From assembly GCA_946539855.1 (NCBI GenBank), contig CAMNHV010000011.1, positions 1 to 61,038 on the forward strand: 61,038 nucleotides of DNA, in the 5' to 3' direction. Source of the DNA: CAG-791 sp002449595. Lineage in GTDB: Bacteria; Bacillota; Clostridia; Lachnospirales; Lachnospiraceae. The notes beneath the pieces are model-generated. The model ran no database searches. It worked only from the letters and a program-made list of their open reading frames with translations, and was not told the DNA's origin. Of the stretch, positions 45,875 to 54,171 are shown piece by piece. The first letter of the stretch is position 1, and each line of letters starts with the position of its first letter. A program made the position numbers and the translations under genes.

Positions 45875-46783
45875 ATGATTGGAAAGATCATCAAGAGTAT
45901 CGCCGGTTTTTATGAGGTGTATTCACAGGAAAACGTCTTTCGCTGCAGGGCGAGAGGCGTTTTTCGCGCGTTGGGGGAAAAACCGCTCGTCGGAGACGAC
46001 GTGGAATTTGACGTCACGGACACAGTGTCCGTCCCGCAGGAGGGCAACGTCACAAGGATCCTTCCACGCAGGAACGCGCTGATCCGCCCGAACGTCGCGA
46101 ACGTCGACCAGGCGCTGCTTCTGTTCGCCGTGACGTATCCGGCGCCCAGCTTCAACATGCTGGACCGCTTCCTCATCACGATGTCGATGCGGGACCTCCC
46201 CGCGGTCCTGTGCTTCAACAAGACCGACCTCGCGGCGCAGGAGGACATCAGAGCCTTACGGGAGACATATGAAGGATGCGGGTGCAAAGTGCTTTTCATC
46301 AGCACTTACCAGGAAGAGACGCTGGAAGAACTGAGCGGCGTGCTGGCGGGAAAAACCACGGTCATCACCGGGCCGAGCGGTGCCGGAAAATCGTCCCTCA
46401 TCAACCGCCTTTCGGTCTCTGCCGGCCTCGCAGGCAACCTGGAGACGGGAGAACTATCGCGAAAGATCGCGCGCGGTAAAAACACGACGCGTGTCGTGGA
46501 GGCGTACTCGATCGGAAACGACACTTATCTTCTGGACACGCCCGGATTCACGTCGCTCTTTCTCATGGGCGTCGGGGCGGACGACCTGAAATATCACTAT
46601 CCTGAGTTTGAGCCCTATGAGGGCCATTGCAGGTTCGACGGGTGCGCGCACGTGAACGAGCCCGACTGCGCGGTCAAGACGGCGCTGGAAGAGGGAAAGA
46701 TCAGCCCCATCCGCTACCGCAACTACACGGAGCTGTGGCAGGAGCTGAAGGACGCGCGGCCGGTCTACCGGAGGAAGGCATAA
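45875..46783 (+). CDS. rsgA: ribosome biogenesis GTPase
   Basis: A 302-residue circularly permuted GTPase: NKTD (115-118) precedes the P-loop GPSGAGKSS, then DTPGF, and a C-terminal zinc finger with CRFDGCAHVNEPDC. It matures the 30S subunit. Starts 17 bases after the kinase gene, whose substrate it often is in Firmicutes. Confidence 0.95.
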   Translation: MIGKIIKSIAGFYEVYSQENVFRCRARGVFRALGEKPLVGDDVEFDVTDTVSVPQEGNVTRILPRRNALIRPNVANVDQALLLFAVTYPAPSFNMLDRFLITMSMRDLPAVLCFNKTDLAAQEDIRALRETYEGCGCKVLFISTYQEETLEELSGVLAGKTTVITGPSGAGKSSLINRLSVSAGLAGNLETGELSRKIARGKNTTRVVEAYSIGNDTYLLDTPGFTSLFLMGVGADDLKYHYPEFEPYEGHCRFDGCAHVNEPDCAVKTALEEGKISPIRYRNYTELWQELKDARPVYRRKA

Positions 46784-46888
46784 AAAAGCAAATTTCGGAA
46801 AAACCGTGCTTGTGAGCGAAAATGCTTTTCAGTTATTATTATGCAGTGGGCCGACGATCGGCATCGAAGTGAAAGAGGAGGAACGCCT

Positions 46889-47176
46889 ATGATGGAGCAT
46901 TATATCGTCGTAAAGTTTACGGAAGGAACGGACGTGAAGGCACTCGTGGAGCCTGTGCGCGGGATCTTCCAGGAGACGCTCGCGATCCCCGGGATCCATT
47001 CGCTGGACATCCGCGTCTCCAATTCCGACATCGCGAACCGGTTTGACCTGATGATCATCATCACGATGGAGAAGGAAGCCCTGCCCGCGTATGCCGCTTC
47101 GGAGCCGCACATCAGGTGGAAGAGCGAATACGGCGACAGGATCGCGAAGAAGGCGATCTTCGACTGCGATATCTGA
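46889..47176 (+). CDS. Dabb (stress-responsive A/B barrel) domain protein
   Basis: A 95-residue protein starting with HYIVVKF and ending with a segment around ALPAYAASEPHIRW, the pattern of Dabb barrel proteins. AGGAGG lies seven bases before ATG 46889. Dimeric barrel proteins of this kind have varied or unknown activities. Its neighbours give no clear hint. Confidence 0.8.
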   Translation: MMEHYIVVKFTEGTDVKALVEPVRGIFQETLAIPGIHSLDIRVSNSDIANRFDLMIIITMEKEALPAYAASEPHIRWKSEYGDRIAKKAIFDCDI

Positions 47177-47296
47177 CCGGCGCTCTGGCCGACATCCTGT
47201 TTTTATATTAAGGTTGATACTGGAAACTGGATGGGGTGTATGGTAGAGTTACTGTAGTACTTAAGTCCAAATCAACACAAGGAGGATAGGTGTCAT

Positions 47297-47998
47297 ATGC
47301 AATACACAAAAGAAGTTGAAGAGATGACGTGTGTCGCGAAAGGCCCGAATCACGGTCCTGCCCCGATCCCGGAAGAGGGAAAATGGGTCCAGGCGAAAGA
47401 GATCAAGGACATTTCCGGCTACACACACGGTGTCGGCTGGTGCGCTCCCCAGCAGGGAACCTGCAAGCTGAGCCTGAACGTCAAGGACGGCGTGATCCAG
47501 GAAGCTCTGGTCGAGACGATCGGCTGCTCCGGTATGACGCATTCCGCGGCTATGGCGAGTGAGATCCTGCCCGGCAAGACCATTCTCGAAGCGCTGAATA
47601 CCGACCTGGTATGCGACGCGATCAATACCGCGATGCGCGAGCTGTTCCTGCAGATCGTGTATGGCCGCACACAGTCCGCTTTCTCCGATGACGGTCTTCG
47701 TATCGGCGCAGGTCTGGAAGACCTCGGCAAGGGCCTCAGGTCCATGGTCGGCACGATGTACGGCACGAAGGAGAAGGGTACCCGCTACCTCGAGATGACA
47801 GAAGGCTACGTCGTCAAGATGGCGCTCGACAAGGACGATCAGGTCTGCGGTTATCAGTTCCTCAGCCTCGGCAAGATGATGGATGCGATCAAGAACGGCA
47901 TGTCCCCGAACGAGGCTTATGAGAAGAACCTTGGTACGTACGGTCGCTTTAAGGCAGAGGACGGAGCGGTCAAGTGGATCGATCCGAGGAAAGAATAA
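47297..47998 (+). CDS. NifU-like iron-sulfur cluster assembly scaffold
   Basis: A 233-residue protein of the Fe-S scaffold annotation group, with Cys49 and Cys56 in GWCAPQQGTC and Cys77 in TIGCSGMTH, the scaffold-like cysteines. It is longer than typical IscU. AAGGAGG precedes ATG 47297. The next gene, a GGGtGRT protein, begins 12 bases later, a conserved pairing in anaerobic Firmicutes. Codons are biased to GGT, CGT and GCT, as for strongly expressed genes. Precise role unknown. Confidence 0.85.
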   Translation: MQYTKEVEEMTCVAKGPNHGPAPIPEEGKWVQAKEIKDISGYTHGVGWCAPQQGTCKLSLNVKDGVIQEALVETIGCSGMTHSAAMASEILPGKTILEALNTDLVCDAINTAMRELFLQIVYGRTQSAFSDDGLRIGAGLEDLGKGLRSMVGTMYGTKEKGTRYLEMTEGYVVKMALDKDDQVCGYQFLSLGKMMDAIKNGMSPNEAYEKNLGTYGRFKAEDGAVKWIDPRKE

Positions 47999-48010
47999 GG
48001 AGGTGCAGCA

Positions 48011-49030
48011 ATGGCTCTGTTTGAAAACTATGAAGGACGTATGCCTCAGCTGCAGCCCGTTCTGGACAAGTACGGCTTCAAGAGCTTTGAGGATGTAAAG
48101 GCTTTTACCAACAGCAAGGGTGTTGATGCTTACAGTATCGTTGAGAGCACGCAGCCGATCTGTTTTGAAAACGTGAAGTGGGCTTATGAGCTCGGTGCGG
48201 CGATCGCCATGAAGGAAGGTGCTAAGAAGGCTGCGGACGCAGCGAAGTGGATCGGCGTCGGCCTGCAGGCATTCTGTATCCCCGGCTCTGTTGCGGACCA
48301 GCGCCAGGTCGGTATCGGCCACGGCAACCTGGGCGCGATGCTGCTCGATGAGGAGACCGAGTGCTTCGCATTCCTCGCGGGCCACGAGTCCTTCGCGGCG
48401 GCGGAAGGCGCGATCAAGATCGCTCTGAACGCGAACAAAGTTCGTCAGAAACCCCTCCGCGTCATCCTGAACGGCCTCGGCAAAGATGCCGCTATGATCA
48501 TCAGCCGTATCAACGGTTTCACCTATGTGCAGACCAAGTATGATTACCTGTCTGCAGACGTCAAGGAAGACCACGCTCTGACCATCGTCAGCAAGACCGC
48601 TTATTCCACCGGCGAACGCGCGAAGGTCAACTGCTACGGCGCTGACGACGTCCGTGAAGGCGTCGCGATCATGTGGCATGAAGGTGCGGACGTTTCCATC
48701 ACCGGCAACTCCACCAACCCCACCCGTTTCCAGCACCCCGTTGCGGGCACCTACAAGAAGGAACGCTGGGAAGCCGGCAAGAAGTACTTCTCCGTCGCTT
48801 CCGGCGGCGGCACGGGCCGTACACTGCACCCCGATAACATGGCTGCAGGCCCTGCTTCCTACGGCATGACCGATACGCTCGGCCGTATGCACTCCGACGC
48901 GCAGTTCGCAGGTTCTTCCTCCGTTCCGGCGCACGTTGAGATGATGGGCTTCCTCGGCGCAGGCAACAACCCGATGGTCGGTATGACTGTCGCAGTCGCA
49001 GTTGCTGTCCAGGAGGCAATGGCGAAGTAA
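48011..49030 (+). CDS. GGGtGRT family protein
   Basis: A 339-residue soluble protein with the family hallmark GGGTGRT at residues 265-271 and other glycine-rich loops (GIGHGNLGAM, FLGAGNNPMVGM). The family has no established function; it is almost always beside an NifU-like scaffold, as here. AAGGAGGTGCAGCA precedes ATG. Strong codon bias suggests abundance. A strong terminator closes the two-gene unit. Confidence 0.9.
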   Translation: MALFENYEGRMPQLQPVLDKYGFKSFEDVKAFTNSKGVDAYSIVESTQPICFENVKWAYELGAAIAMKEGAKKAADAAKWIGVGLQAFCIPGSVADQRQVGIGHGNLGAMLLDEETECFAFLAGHESFAAAEGAIKIALNANKVRQKPLRVILNGLGKDAAMIISRINGFTYVQTKYDYLSADVKEDHALTIVSKTAYSTGERAKVNCYGADDVREGVAIMWHEGADVSITGNSTNPTRFQHPVAGTYKKERWEAGKKYFSVASGGGTGRTLHPDNMAAGPASYGMTDTLGRMHSDAQFAGSSSVPAHVEMMGFLGAGNNPMVGMTVAVAVAVQEAMAK

Positions 49031-49063
49031 GAAACAACGTCTTACTGAACTTCAGACTTAAAG

Positions 49064-49096
49064 AGACTCCCGAAGGATCTTCGGGAGTCTTTCTTT
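49064..49096 (+). terminator. terminator after the scaffold/GGGtGRT operon
   Basis: AGACTCCCGAAG (49064-49075), loop GAT, CTTCGGGAGTCT (49079-49090), then TTCTTT. A perfect 12-bp stem. Confidence 0.93.
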
Positions 49097-49186
49097 ATGA
49101 ATTGAAATATTGTGCGAATTCGATTATACTAAATTCAATTGTACGCAATAAATAATGCATCCGGGTTAGTCAACAGGAGAAAAAAC

Positions 49187-50680
49187 ATGGAATTCACAAT
49201 GATTGAAACAGGGTGGCTGTCGATTCTGCCTCCGATCATCGCGATCGCTCTGGCTCTGATCACAAAAGAGGTGTATTCCTCGCTGTTCATCGGCATCGTC
49301 TCAGGCATGCTGATCTATGCGTTCTCCGCGGGCGGCAACATCTTCTCCGCAGCGGCGATGACGTTCGACATGATGAGCAGCAAGATCTCGGACAACGCGT
49401 ACATGATCATCTTCCTCGCCCTGCTCTGGGCGGTCGTCAGCCTCGTCTCCAAATCGGGCGGAAGCCAGGCCTACGGCAGATGGGCCGGGTCAAAGCTGAA
49501 GACGAAGAGATCCGCCGCGCTTGCGACGTCGCTTCTCGGCATCCTGATCTTCATCGACGACGGATTCAACTGCCTGACGGTCGGTACCGTTATGAGGCCG
49601 ATCACGGACAGGCTCCGCATTTCAAGAGAAAAGCTGGCCTACATCATCGACGCCACGGCAGCTCCGGTGTGCATCATCGCCCCGGTGTCGAGCTGGGCGG
49701 TCGCCGTCGCCAGCGAAGTCAGCGAGAAGAACGGCTTCAACATCTTCCTGTCGACGATTCCTTACAACTTTTACGCCCTCATGACGATCCTTATGGTCTT
49801 CTTCATCAGCTTCACTGACAGGGACTTCGGCCCCATGAAGAAGGCGGAAGAAGCGGCGGCGAAGCTCGCTGTCAAGGAAGAGAAAAGCGATTCTGCTGCA
49901 GCCGAACATAAAGGCCGCGTGATCGATCTCGTGCTGCCCATCGCGGTGCTGATCGTCTGCGCGATCCTCGGCATGGCCTACGTCGGCGGCTTCTTTGAAG
50001 GCGTGAGCTTCTCGGAAGCGATCGGATATAACCCCACTGCGGGCCTTTCGCTCGGCACGTTCGCGGGACTGATGTGCGCAATGCTCCTGTACCTGCCGCG
50101 TAAGCTCATGAAGCCTAAGGAATTCATCGAATGCATCGTGAGCGGTATCAGCAACATCGTTCCGCCGATGCTGATCCTGATCCTCTCGTGGAGCCTCGGC
50201 GGCGTGTGCCGCCAGCTGATCGGCACGGGCATCTTCATCTCCGGATTTGTGAACGGCTCCAACCTGCCGCTCGGATTCCTTCCGGTGCTGATCTTCGTGA
50301 TTGCGGCGCTGATGAGCTTTTCCATGGGAACCAGCTGGGGAACCTTCGGCATGCTGATCCCGATCATCACCATGATCTGCGACACCGAGGCGGGTGCGGC
50401 GCTGCTGGTCCCCGCGCTTGGCGCGACGCTCGCAGGCTCTGTCTATGGCGACCACTGCTCGCCGATCTCGGATACGACGATCCTCGCGTCGACCGGAGCG
50501 GACTGCGTGCACATCAAGCACGTGGAGACGCAGCTTCCTTACGCGACGCTCGTCGCGGTCGTGTGCGCGGTCGGATATCTTATCGCCGGTTTCATGAAAA
50601 CGCCTGTCGTGGCGATCATTGCGGAAGCGGTTCTGTTGATTGCGGCGATTATGGTTTTGAGCAATAAAAAAGAAAGCTGA
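49187..50680 (+). CDS. NhaC family Na+/H+ antiporter
   Basis: A 497-residue membrane protein with about eleven or twelve segments. FIDDGFNCLTVGTVMRPI and MGTSWGTFGMLIPI with GDHCSPISDTT are typical of the NhaC/YfeA-type transporters, which exchange sodium or organic anions for protons. CAGGAGAAAA precedes ATG 49187; the 16 upstream codons are unsupported. It is followed by a small glutaredoxin-like gene after 12 bases. The ion is assigned by family only. Confidence 0.88.
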   Translation: MEFTMIETGWLSILPPIIAIALALITKEVYSSLFIGIVSGMLIYAFSAGGNIFSAAAMTFDMMSSKISDNAYMIIFLALLWAVVSLVSKSGGSQAYGRWAGSKLKTKRSAALATSLLGILIFIDDGFNCLTVGTVMRPITDRLRISREKLAYIIDATAAPVCIIAPVSSWAVAVASEVSEKNGFNIFLSTIPYNFYALMTILMVFFISFTDRDFGPMKKAEEAAAKLAVKEEKSDSAAAEHKGRVIDLVLPIAVLIVCAILGMAYVGGFFEGVSFSEAIGYNPTAGLSLGTFAGLMCAMLLYLPRKLMKPKEFIECIVSGISNIVPPMLILILSWSLGGVCRQLIGTGIFISGFVNGSNLPLGFLPVLIFVIAALMSFSMGTSWGTFGMLIPIITMICDTEAGAALLVPALGATLAGSVYGDHCSPISDTTILASTGADCVHIKHVETQLPYATLVAVVCAVGYLIAGFMKTPVVAIIAEAVLLIAAIMVLSNKKES

Positions 50681-50692
50681 GGAAAAGGTATT

Positions 50693-51004
50693 ATGATCAA
50701 GATCTACGGTCTTCCTACATGTCCGTATTGCGACTTCATTCACGAGCAGGTCATCGGACGCGAGGATGAGTTCGAGTACATCAACATCGGAGAGCACGTC
50801 CGGAACATGGGCGCCTTCATGCGGCTTCGGGACACCAACCCGGCCTTCGACCACTGCAAGGAGATCGGCGACATCGGCATTCCCGCCTTTGTCTTCGAGG
50901 ACGGCAGAGTCTCGGTCGACCCCGCAGATGCGGGCCTGATCGAGTACGGGACGCCGGGCGCGTGTTCCATCGAGGATCACAAGAATGGCAGGAAAGGGTG
51001 CTGA
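50693..51004 (+). CDS. glutaredoxin-like protein
   Basis: A 103-residue thioredoxin-fold protein with CPYC at residues 10-13 and a cis-proline IPAF. It lacks obvious glutathione-binding TVP, so it may be a general thiol-disulfide protein. GAGGAAAAGG precedes ATG. It follows the antiporter closely and may be co-transcribed. Confidence 0.8.
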   Translation: MIKIYGLPTCPYCDFIHEQVIGREDEFEYINIGEHVRNMGAFMRLRDTNPAFDHCKEIGDIGIPAFVFEDGRVSVDPADAGLIEYGTPGACSIEDHKNGRKGC

Positions 51005-51042
51005 AGAACGTTAATTCCCGTGCGGCTGCAACAGCTTCTGTG

Positions 51043-51070
51043 TTACCGTTACGAAAGGAGAAAACGGTAA
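51043..51070 (+). promoter_or_regulatory. hairpin with a ribosome-binding-site-like loop
   Basis: TTACCGTT (51043-51050) and AACGGTAA (51063-51070) pair perfectly; the loop contains AAAGGAG. It lies in a 164-base stretch before the nicotinamidase-like gene, whose own start is 100 bases further on. A 5-codon frame (MWTRR, 51079-51096) follows. The role is unclear. Confidence 0.3.
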
Positions 51071-51168
51071 ACGAAGTATGTGGACCCGGAGATGATCAGT
51101 GCTGTCTGAAAGAAGCGGGATGAAGCTGACGGTTCCGAAATAGTTGTATCCAGAAGAGGAAAAGGAAA

Positions 51169-51696
51169 ATGAGAAAAATACTTGTTGTCATCGACATGCA
51201 GAACGACTTCATCGATGCCGCGCTGGGAACAAAGGAAGCTGTGGCTATTGTGAACTCCGTTAAGGAGAAGATTCGTTCGTACCCGGTCAAGGATGTGATC
51301 GCCACCATGGACACCCATGGCGAGAACTATATGGAGACACAGGAAGGAAAGTATCTGCCTGTGCCGCACTGCATCAAGGGCTCGGACGGATGGCAGATCC
51401 GCCCGGACATCGCGGAACTTCTGTCTGGTGCGAAGATCTATGAGAAGCCGACCTTCGGAAGCACAGCGCTCGCGGCGGACCTGAAAGCCATCGCGGAAGA
51501 GGAAGAGATCGAACTAGAGCTGATCGGACTCTGCACGGACATCTGCGTCGTCTCCAACGCGCTTCTGCTGAAGGCTTCGATGCCGGAAGTGAAGATCTCC
51601 GTGGATGCCGCCTGCTGCGCCGGCGTGACGCCTGAGAAGCATCTGGCTGCGCTCGAGACCATGCGCTCCTGCCAGATCCAGGTGGTGAATGGGTGA
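51169..51696 (+). CDS. cysteine hydrolase, isochorismatase/nicotinamidase family
   Basis: A 175-residue hydrolase with Asp9 (VVIDMQNDF), Lys93 and Cys126 (GLCTDICV) as the catalytic triad, and Asp48, His50 and His67 as probable metal ligands, the pattern of PncA nicotinamidases. It would turn nicotinamide into nicotinic acid for NAD salvage. AGAGGAAAAGGAAA precedes ATG. Substrate assigned by pattern. Confidence 0.85.
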   Translation: MRKILVVIDMQNDFIDAALGTKEAVAIVNSVKEKIRSYPVKDVIATMDTHGENYMETQEGKYLPVPHCIKGSDGWQIRPDIAELLSGAKIYEKPTFGSTALAADLKAIAEEEEIELELIGLCTDICVVSNALLLKASMPEVKISVDAACCAGVTPEKHLAALETMRSCQIQVVNG

Positions 51697-51727
51697 CAGA
51701 AATTCCAGCAGTTTGAGGTGAATGCTG

Positions 51728-52333
51728 ATGTGCTGCCGATACTGGATCGAGGAATCACCGGAGGTCGACGCGGTCATTGAAGAAATGAACCAGTCACCGT
51801 TGATTCACAAGTGGAAGAATACGACCGGGATCAAAACCGGTGGAGAGATCTATCCGACCGATGTGGTACCGGTCATTGCATCAAAGCGCTCCGGTGACCG
51901 CGGTGTCTTTCCCATGAAATGGGGATTCTCGGGGAAAACACTTTTGATGAATGCCCGGTTCGAAACGGCTGGCCTCAGGCCGACCTTCAGGGAATGCTGG
52001 GAGCGCAGACGCTGCATCGTGCCGGCTTCCTGGTATTTCGAATGGGAGCATCTGCGTGGCAACGATGGAAAAATCCGCACCGGCGACAAGTACATGATCC
52101 ATCCGAAGGACTCGGCCATGACATGGCTGTGCGGTCTGTACCGTATCGAGGAAGGCCTTCCGGTCTTTGTAGTCCTGACAAGGGAACCCAGTGAAGAGAT
52201 CCGTTTCATCCATGACCGGATGCCGCTGATTCTCCCGGAGAGATGCATCGATGACTGGATCCGGCCGGACACCAGGCCGGGGGATCTGCTGGACGAGGTT
52301 CTGACGGATATGGCTTTTGAGAGAGTAGGCTGA
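51728..52333 (+). CDS. SRAP/HMCES (YedK-like) DNA-protein crosslink protein
   Basis: A 201-residue SRAP protein. The catalytic cysteine must be residue 2, which decides the start: ATG 51728 gives MCCRY and has GAGGTG seven bases upstream, whereas ATG 51722 does not. Asn75, Glu105 and His162 match the YedK active-site positions. It forms a protective thiazolidine link with abasic sites in single-stranded DNA. Confidence 0.92.
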   Translation: MCCRYWIEESPEVDAVIEEMNQSPLIHKWKNTTGIKTGGEIYPTDVVPVIASKRSGDRGVFPMKWGFSGKTLLMNARFETAGLRPTFRECWERRRCIVPASWYFEWEHLRGNDGKIRTGDKYMIHPKDSAMTWLCGLYRIEEGLPVFVVLTREPSEEIRFIHDRMPLILPERCIDDWIRPDTRPGDLLDEVLTDMAFERVG

Positions 52334-52387
52334 CAACAAGGAAGCAGATTCCGATCTGCCTTGCTCTTAAACTGAATACTACACGAA

Positions 52388-52421
52388 AATAGCCAGGTGC
52401 TTGCTAAGTATCCTGGCTATT
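52388..52421 (+). terminator. stem-loop after the SRAP gene
   Basis: AATAGCCAGG (52388-52397) and CCTGGCTATT (52412-52421) form a perfect 10-bp stem. The T-tract is poor, so it is a weak terminator. Confidence 0.5.
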
Positions 52422-52447
52422 ATCATGGCATAAGGCCAGATTACTAT

Positions 52448-52465
52448 GTATAACATGTGTTATAC
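52448..52465. promoter_or_regulatory. palindromic operator candidate upstream of tetR-type gene
   Basis: GTATAACA, a 2-base spacer and TGTTATAC form an 18-bp palindrome, 20 bases before the regulator's start. It overlaps a -10-like TATACT. This is the size and place of a TetR-family autoregulatory operator. Confidence 0.65.
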
Positions 52466-52484
52466 TATTTAAGGGAGGACTTCC

Positions 52485-53030
52485 ATGCCAAAGAAACCAA
52501 CGACGACAAAAGAAGCAATGATTGATGGCTCTTTCCGGCTGATTCGGGAACAGGGGTATGAGGCACTGACAGTAAGAAACCTTGCGTCTTTCCTTGGGTG
52601 CTCGACACAGCCAATCATGTATCAGTTTCCTGATACAGAGGTTCTGAAGGATCTGACTTACCGGAAAGCAGATGCATTTCACAGCGAATATATACTCGCA
52701 GCCGGAGATCTCTTGGAAATAGGAATCAGATATATCCGCTTTGCGGAGGAAGAGCCGCAGCTGTTCCGATTTCTTTTCCAATCCAGCCGTTTTTCAGGCC
52801 TCAGCCTGGGAGATCTGATCCGGGCACCGGAAGCTGCGGATGTGCTTGCGGCAGTCCGCATGAAAGAAAAAATGACAGCAGAAGAAGCAGCAGCTTTTTT
52901 TGAGCCGTTGGTGGCGGTTGTTCATGGCTATGCAAGCTTGATAGCCAATAATGGGATGAAATATGATCCCGATGCAATAAGAAGAGCATTAATGATGATT
53001 GCGGAAGGAATGGAGAGAGGGAAAAACTGA
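52485..53030 (+). CDS. TetR/AcrR family transcriptional regulator
   Basis: A 181-residue regulator with an N-terminal helix-turn-helix (AMIDGSFRLIREQGYEALTVRNLASFLGCS, split here as residues 11-40) and a ligand-binding helical C-terminus. AAGGGAGGA precedes ATG. It is followed after one base by a CPBP protease gene and preceded by a palindrome, so it probably represses its own operon. Ligand unknown. Confidence 0.88.
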   Translation: MPKKPTTTKEAMIDGSFRLIREQGYEALTVRNLASFLGCSTQPIMYQFPDTEVLKDLTYRKADAFHSEYILAAGDLLEIGIRYIRFAEEEPQLFRFLFQSSRFSGLSLGDLIRAPEAADVLAAVRMKEKMTAEEAAAFFEPLVAVVHGYASLIANNGMKYDPDAIRRALMMIAEGMERGKN

Positions 53031-53031
53031 G

Positions 53032-53772
53032 ATGACGAAGCTTTATCAAAAAAGTGAGATCTCCTTTGCGATCCTGTGGATCGTTGCCTATGTAGTCCTG
53101 ACAAGTGCAGCGGACCAGCTTTCAGAGAGTGTCGGTGTCATGAAGTCTGTCACTGCCGCTCTACACATTGTGATGTCGCTGATCCTCTTTTTCTGGATCC
53201 GGAATAATGATCTTGGCAAGAAATATGGCTTCTGCAGGTCTGCTGTTCCCGCGAAGCGGTTTCTGTATTATGTGCCGCTCATCATCATCGCATCGACAGC
53301 CTTCTGGGGAGGAGTTAAACTGCAGTACGGTTTCCTTGAAACAGCACTGTATATCGTCAGCATGTGCTGTGTCGGCTTTCTGGAAGAAGTCATTTTCCGC
53401 GGACTGCTGTTTCGGGCAATGGAGAAAGACGATCTGAGGACGGCGATTCTTGTCTCTGCGCTGACATTTGGCATGGGCCATATCGTGAATCTGTTCAATG
53501 GAAGCGGCAGAGAACTGACAGTGGTGCTGATTCAGATCGTATTCGCTGTTCTGGTCGGCCTTGTTCTTATATGGATCTTTTATCACGGCAAATCGCTGGT
53601 TCCCTGCATTGTGTTCCATTCGGTAAACAATGCACTTAAAGTGTTTGCCGCAGAAGGAAGCCTGAGCACAAGGGCAGATATGATCATCAATCTGGTGTTG
53701 ATCGTAGTTGTTCTGGGAGGATACTCATTCTATCTTGTTAAGATATTTCCCATTCACTACAGCCAAAAGTGA
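53032..53772 (+). CDS. CPBP family intramembrane metalloprotease
   Basis: A 246-residue membrane protein with about eight segments and the CPBP (Rce1-like) motifs EEVIFRG (about 118-124), FGMGH (His150) and HSVNN. Start ATG 53032 is one base after the regulator stop. Family members act in bacteriocin immunity or maturation and in prenyl-protein processing; here the partner is unknown. Right after its stop, in the same frame, runs a NUDIX remnant. Confidence 0.88.
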   Translation: MTKLYQKSEISFAILWIVAYVVLTSAADQLSESVGVMKSVTAALHIVMSLILFFWIRNNDLGKKYGFCRSAVPAKRFLYYVPLIIIASTAFWGGVKLQYGFLETALYIVSMCCVGFLEEVIFRGLLFRAMEKDDLRTAILVSALTFGMGHIVNLFNGSGRELTVVLIQIVFAVLVGLVLIWIFYHGKSLVPCIVFHSVNNALKVFAAEGSLSTRADMIINLVLIVVVLGGYSFYLVKIFPIHYSQK

Positions 53773-54030
53773 CAGACTTATCGCACCGATTCTTATTGCC
53801 TTTACTCCGGTCCTGATAGGATCATCCATTATCCGAATGGAGACGTCGTGTATTCGGTCTCGGTCATCTTCCGGGCAAAGCATTATGACGGGGCAATCTC
53901 GGATGAGGATTCCGAGGTGCTCGAACATCGTTTTTTCTCAAGAGATGAGGTGCCGGAAAATCTTTTTCCTCCGGACAAAGATCCCATCATCGACTGGGTA
54001 AATGGAATAACAGAAGTGGCAGTGAGATAA
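53773..54030 (+). pseudogene. C-terminal remnant of a NUDIX hydrolase
   Basis: Read in the CPBP frame after its stop, the sequence gives LYSGPDRIIHYPNGDVVYSV and then FRAKHYDG...SEDSEVLEHRFFSRDEVP, the second half of a NUDIX hydrolase. The Nudix box and the whole N-terminus are missing, and no start with a ribosome binding site is seen. It looks like the tail of a gene whose front was replaced by the tetR-CPBP pair. Confidence 0.65.
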
Positions 54031-54077
54031 CGAGAACAATGTAAGGCGTGCCTGGCACTGAAACCGGAGCAAAAATG

Positions 54078-54120
54078 AACGGAGTGAATCTGTCGCCAGC
54101 CAGGCGACCACTCCGTTTTC
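54078..54120 (+). terminator. terminator after the tetR-CPBP-NUDIX remnant
   Basis: AACGGAGTG (54078-54086) pairs with CACTCCGTT (54109-54117), enclosing an inner GTCGCC/GGCGAC hairpin, followed by TTC. The rest of the 140-base gap before the next gene shows nothing else. Confidence 0.75.
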
Positions 54121-54171
54121 TCATACGGATATACTTACCTCATCAGAAAACAAGACAGGAGGTAAAAGAGT

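Noticed and set aside
53708..54001. 97-residue plus-strand frame overlapping the CPBP end
   Set aside because: Out of frame with both CPBP and the NUDIX tail, and of unnatural composition.
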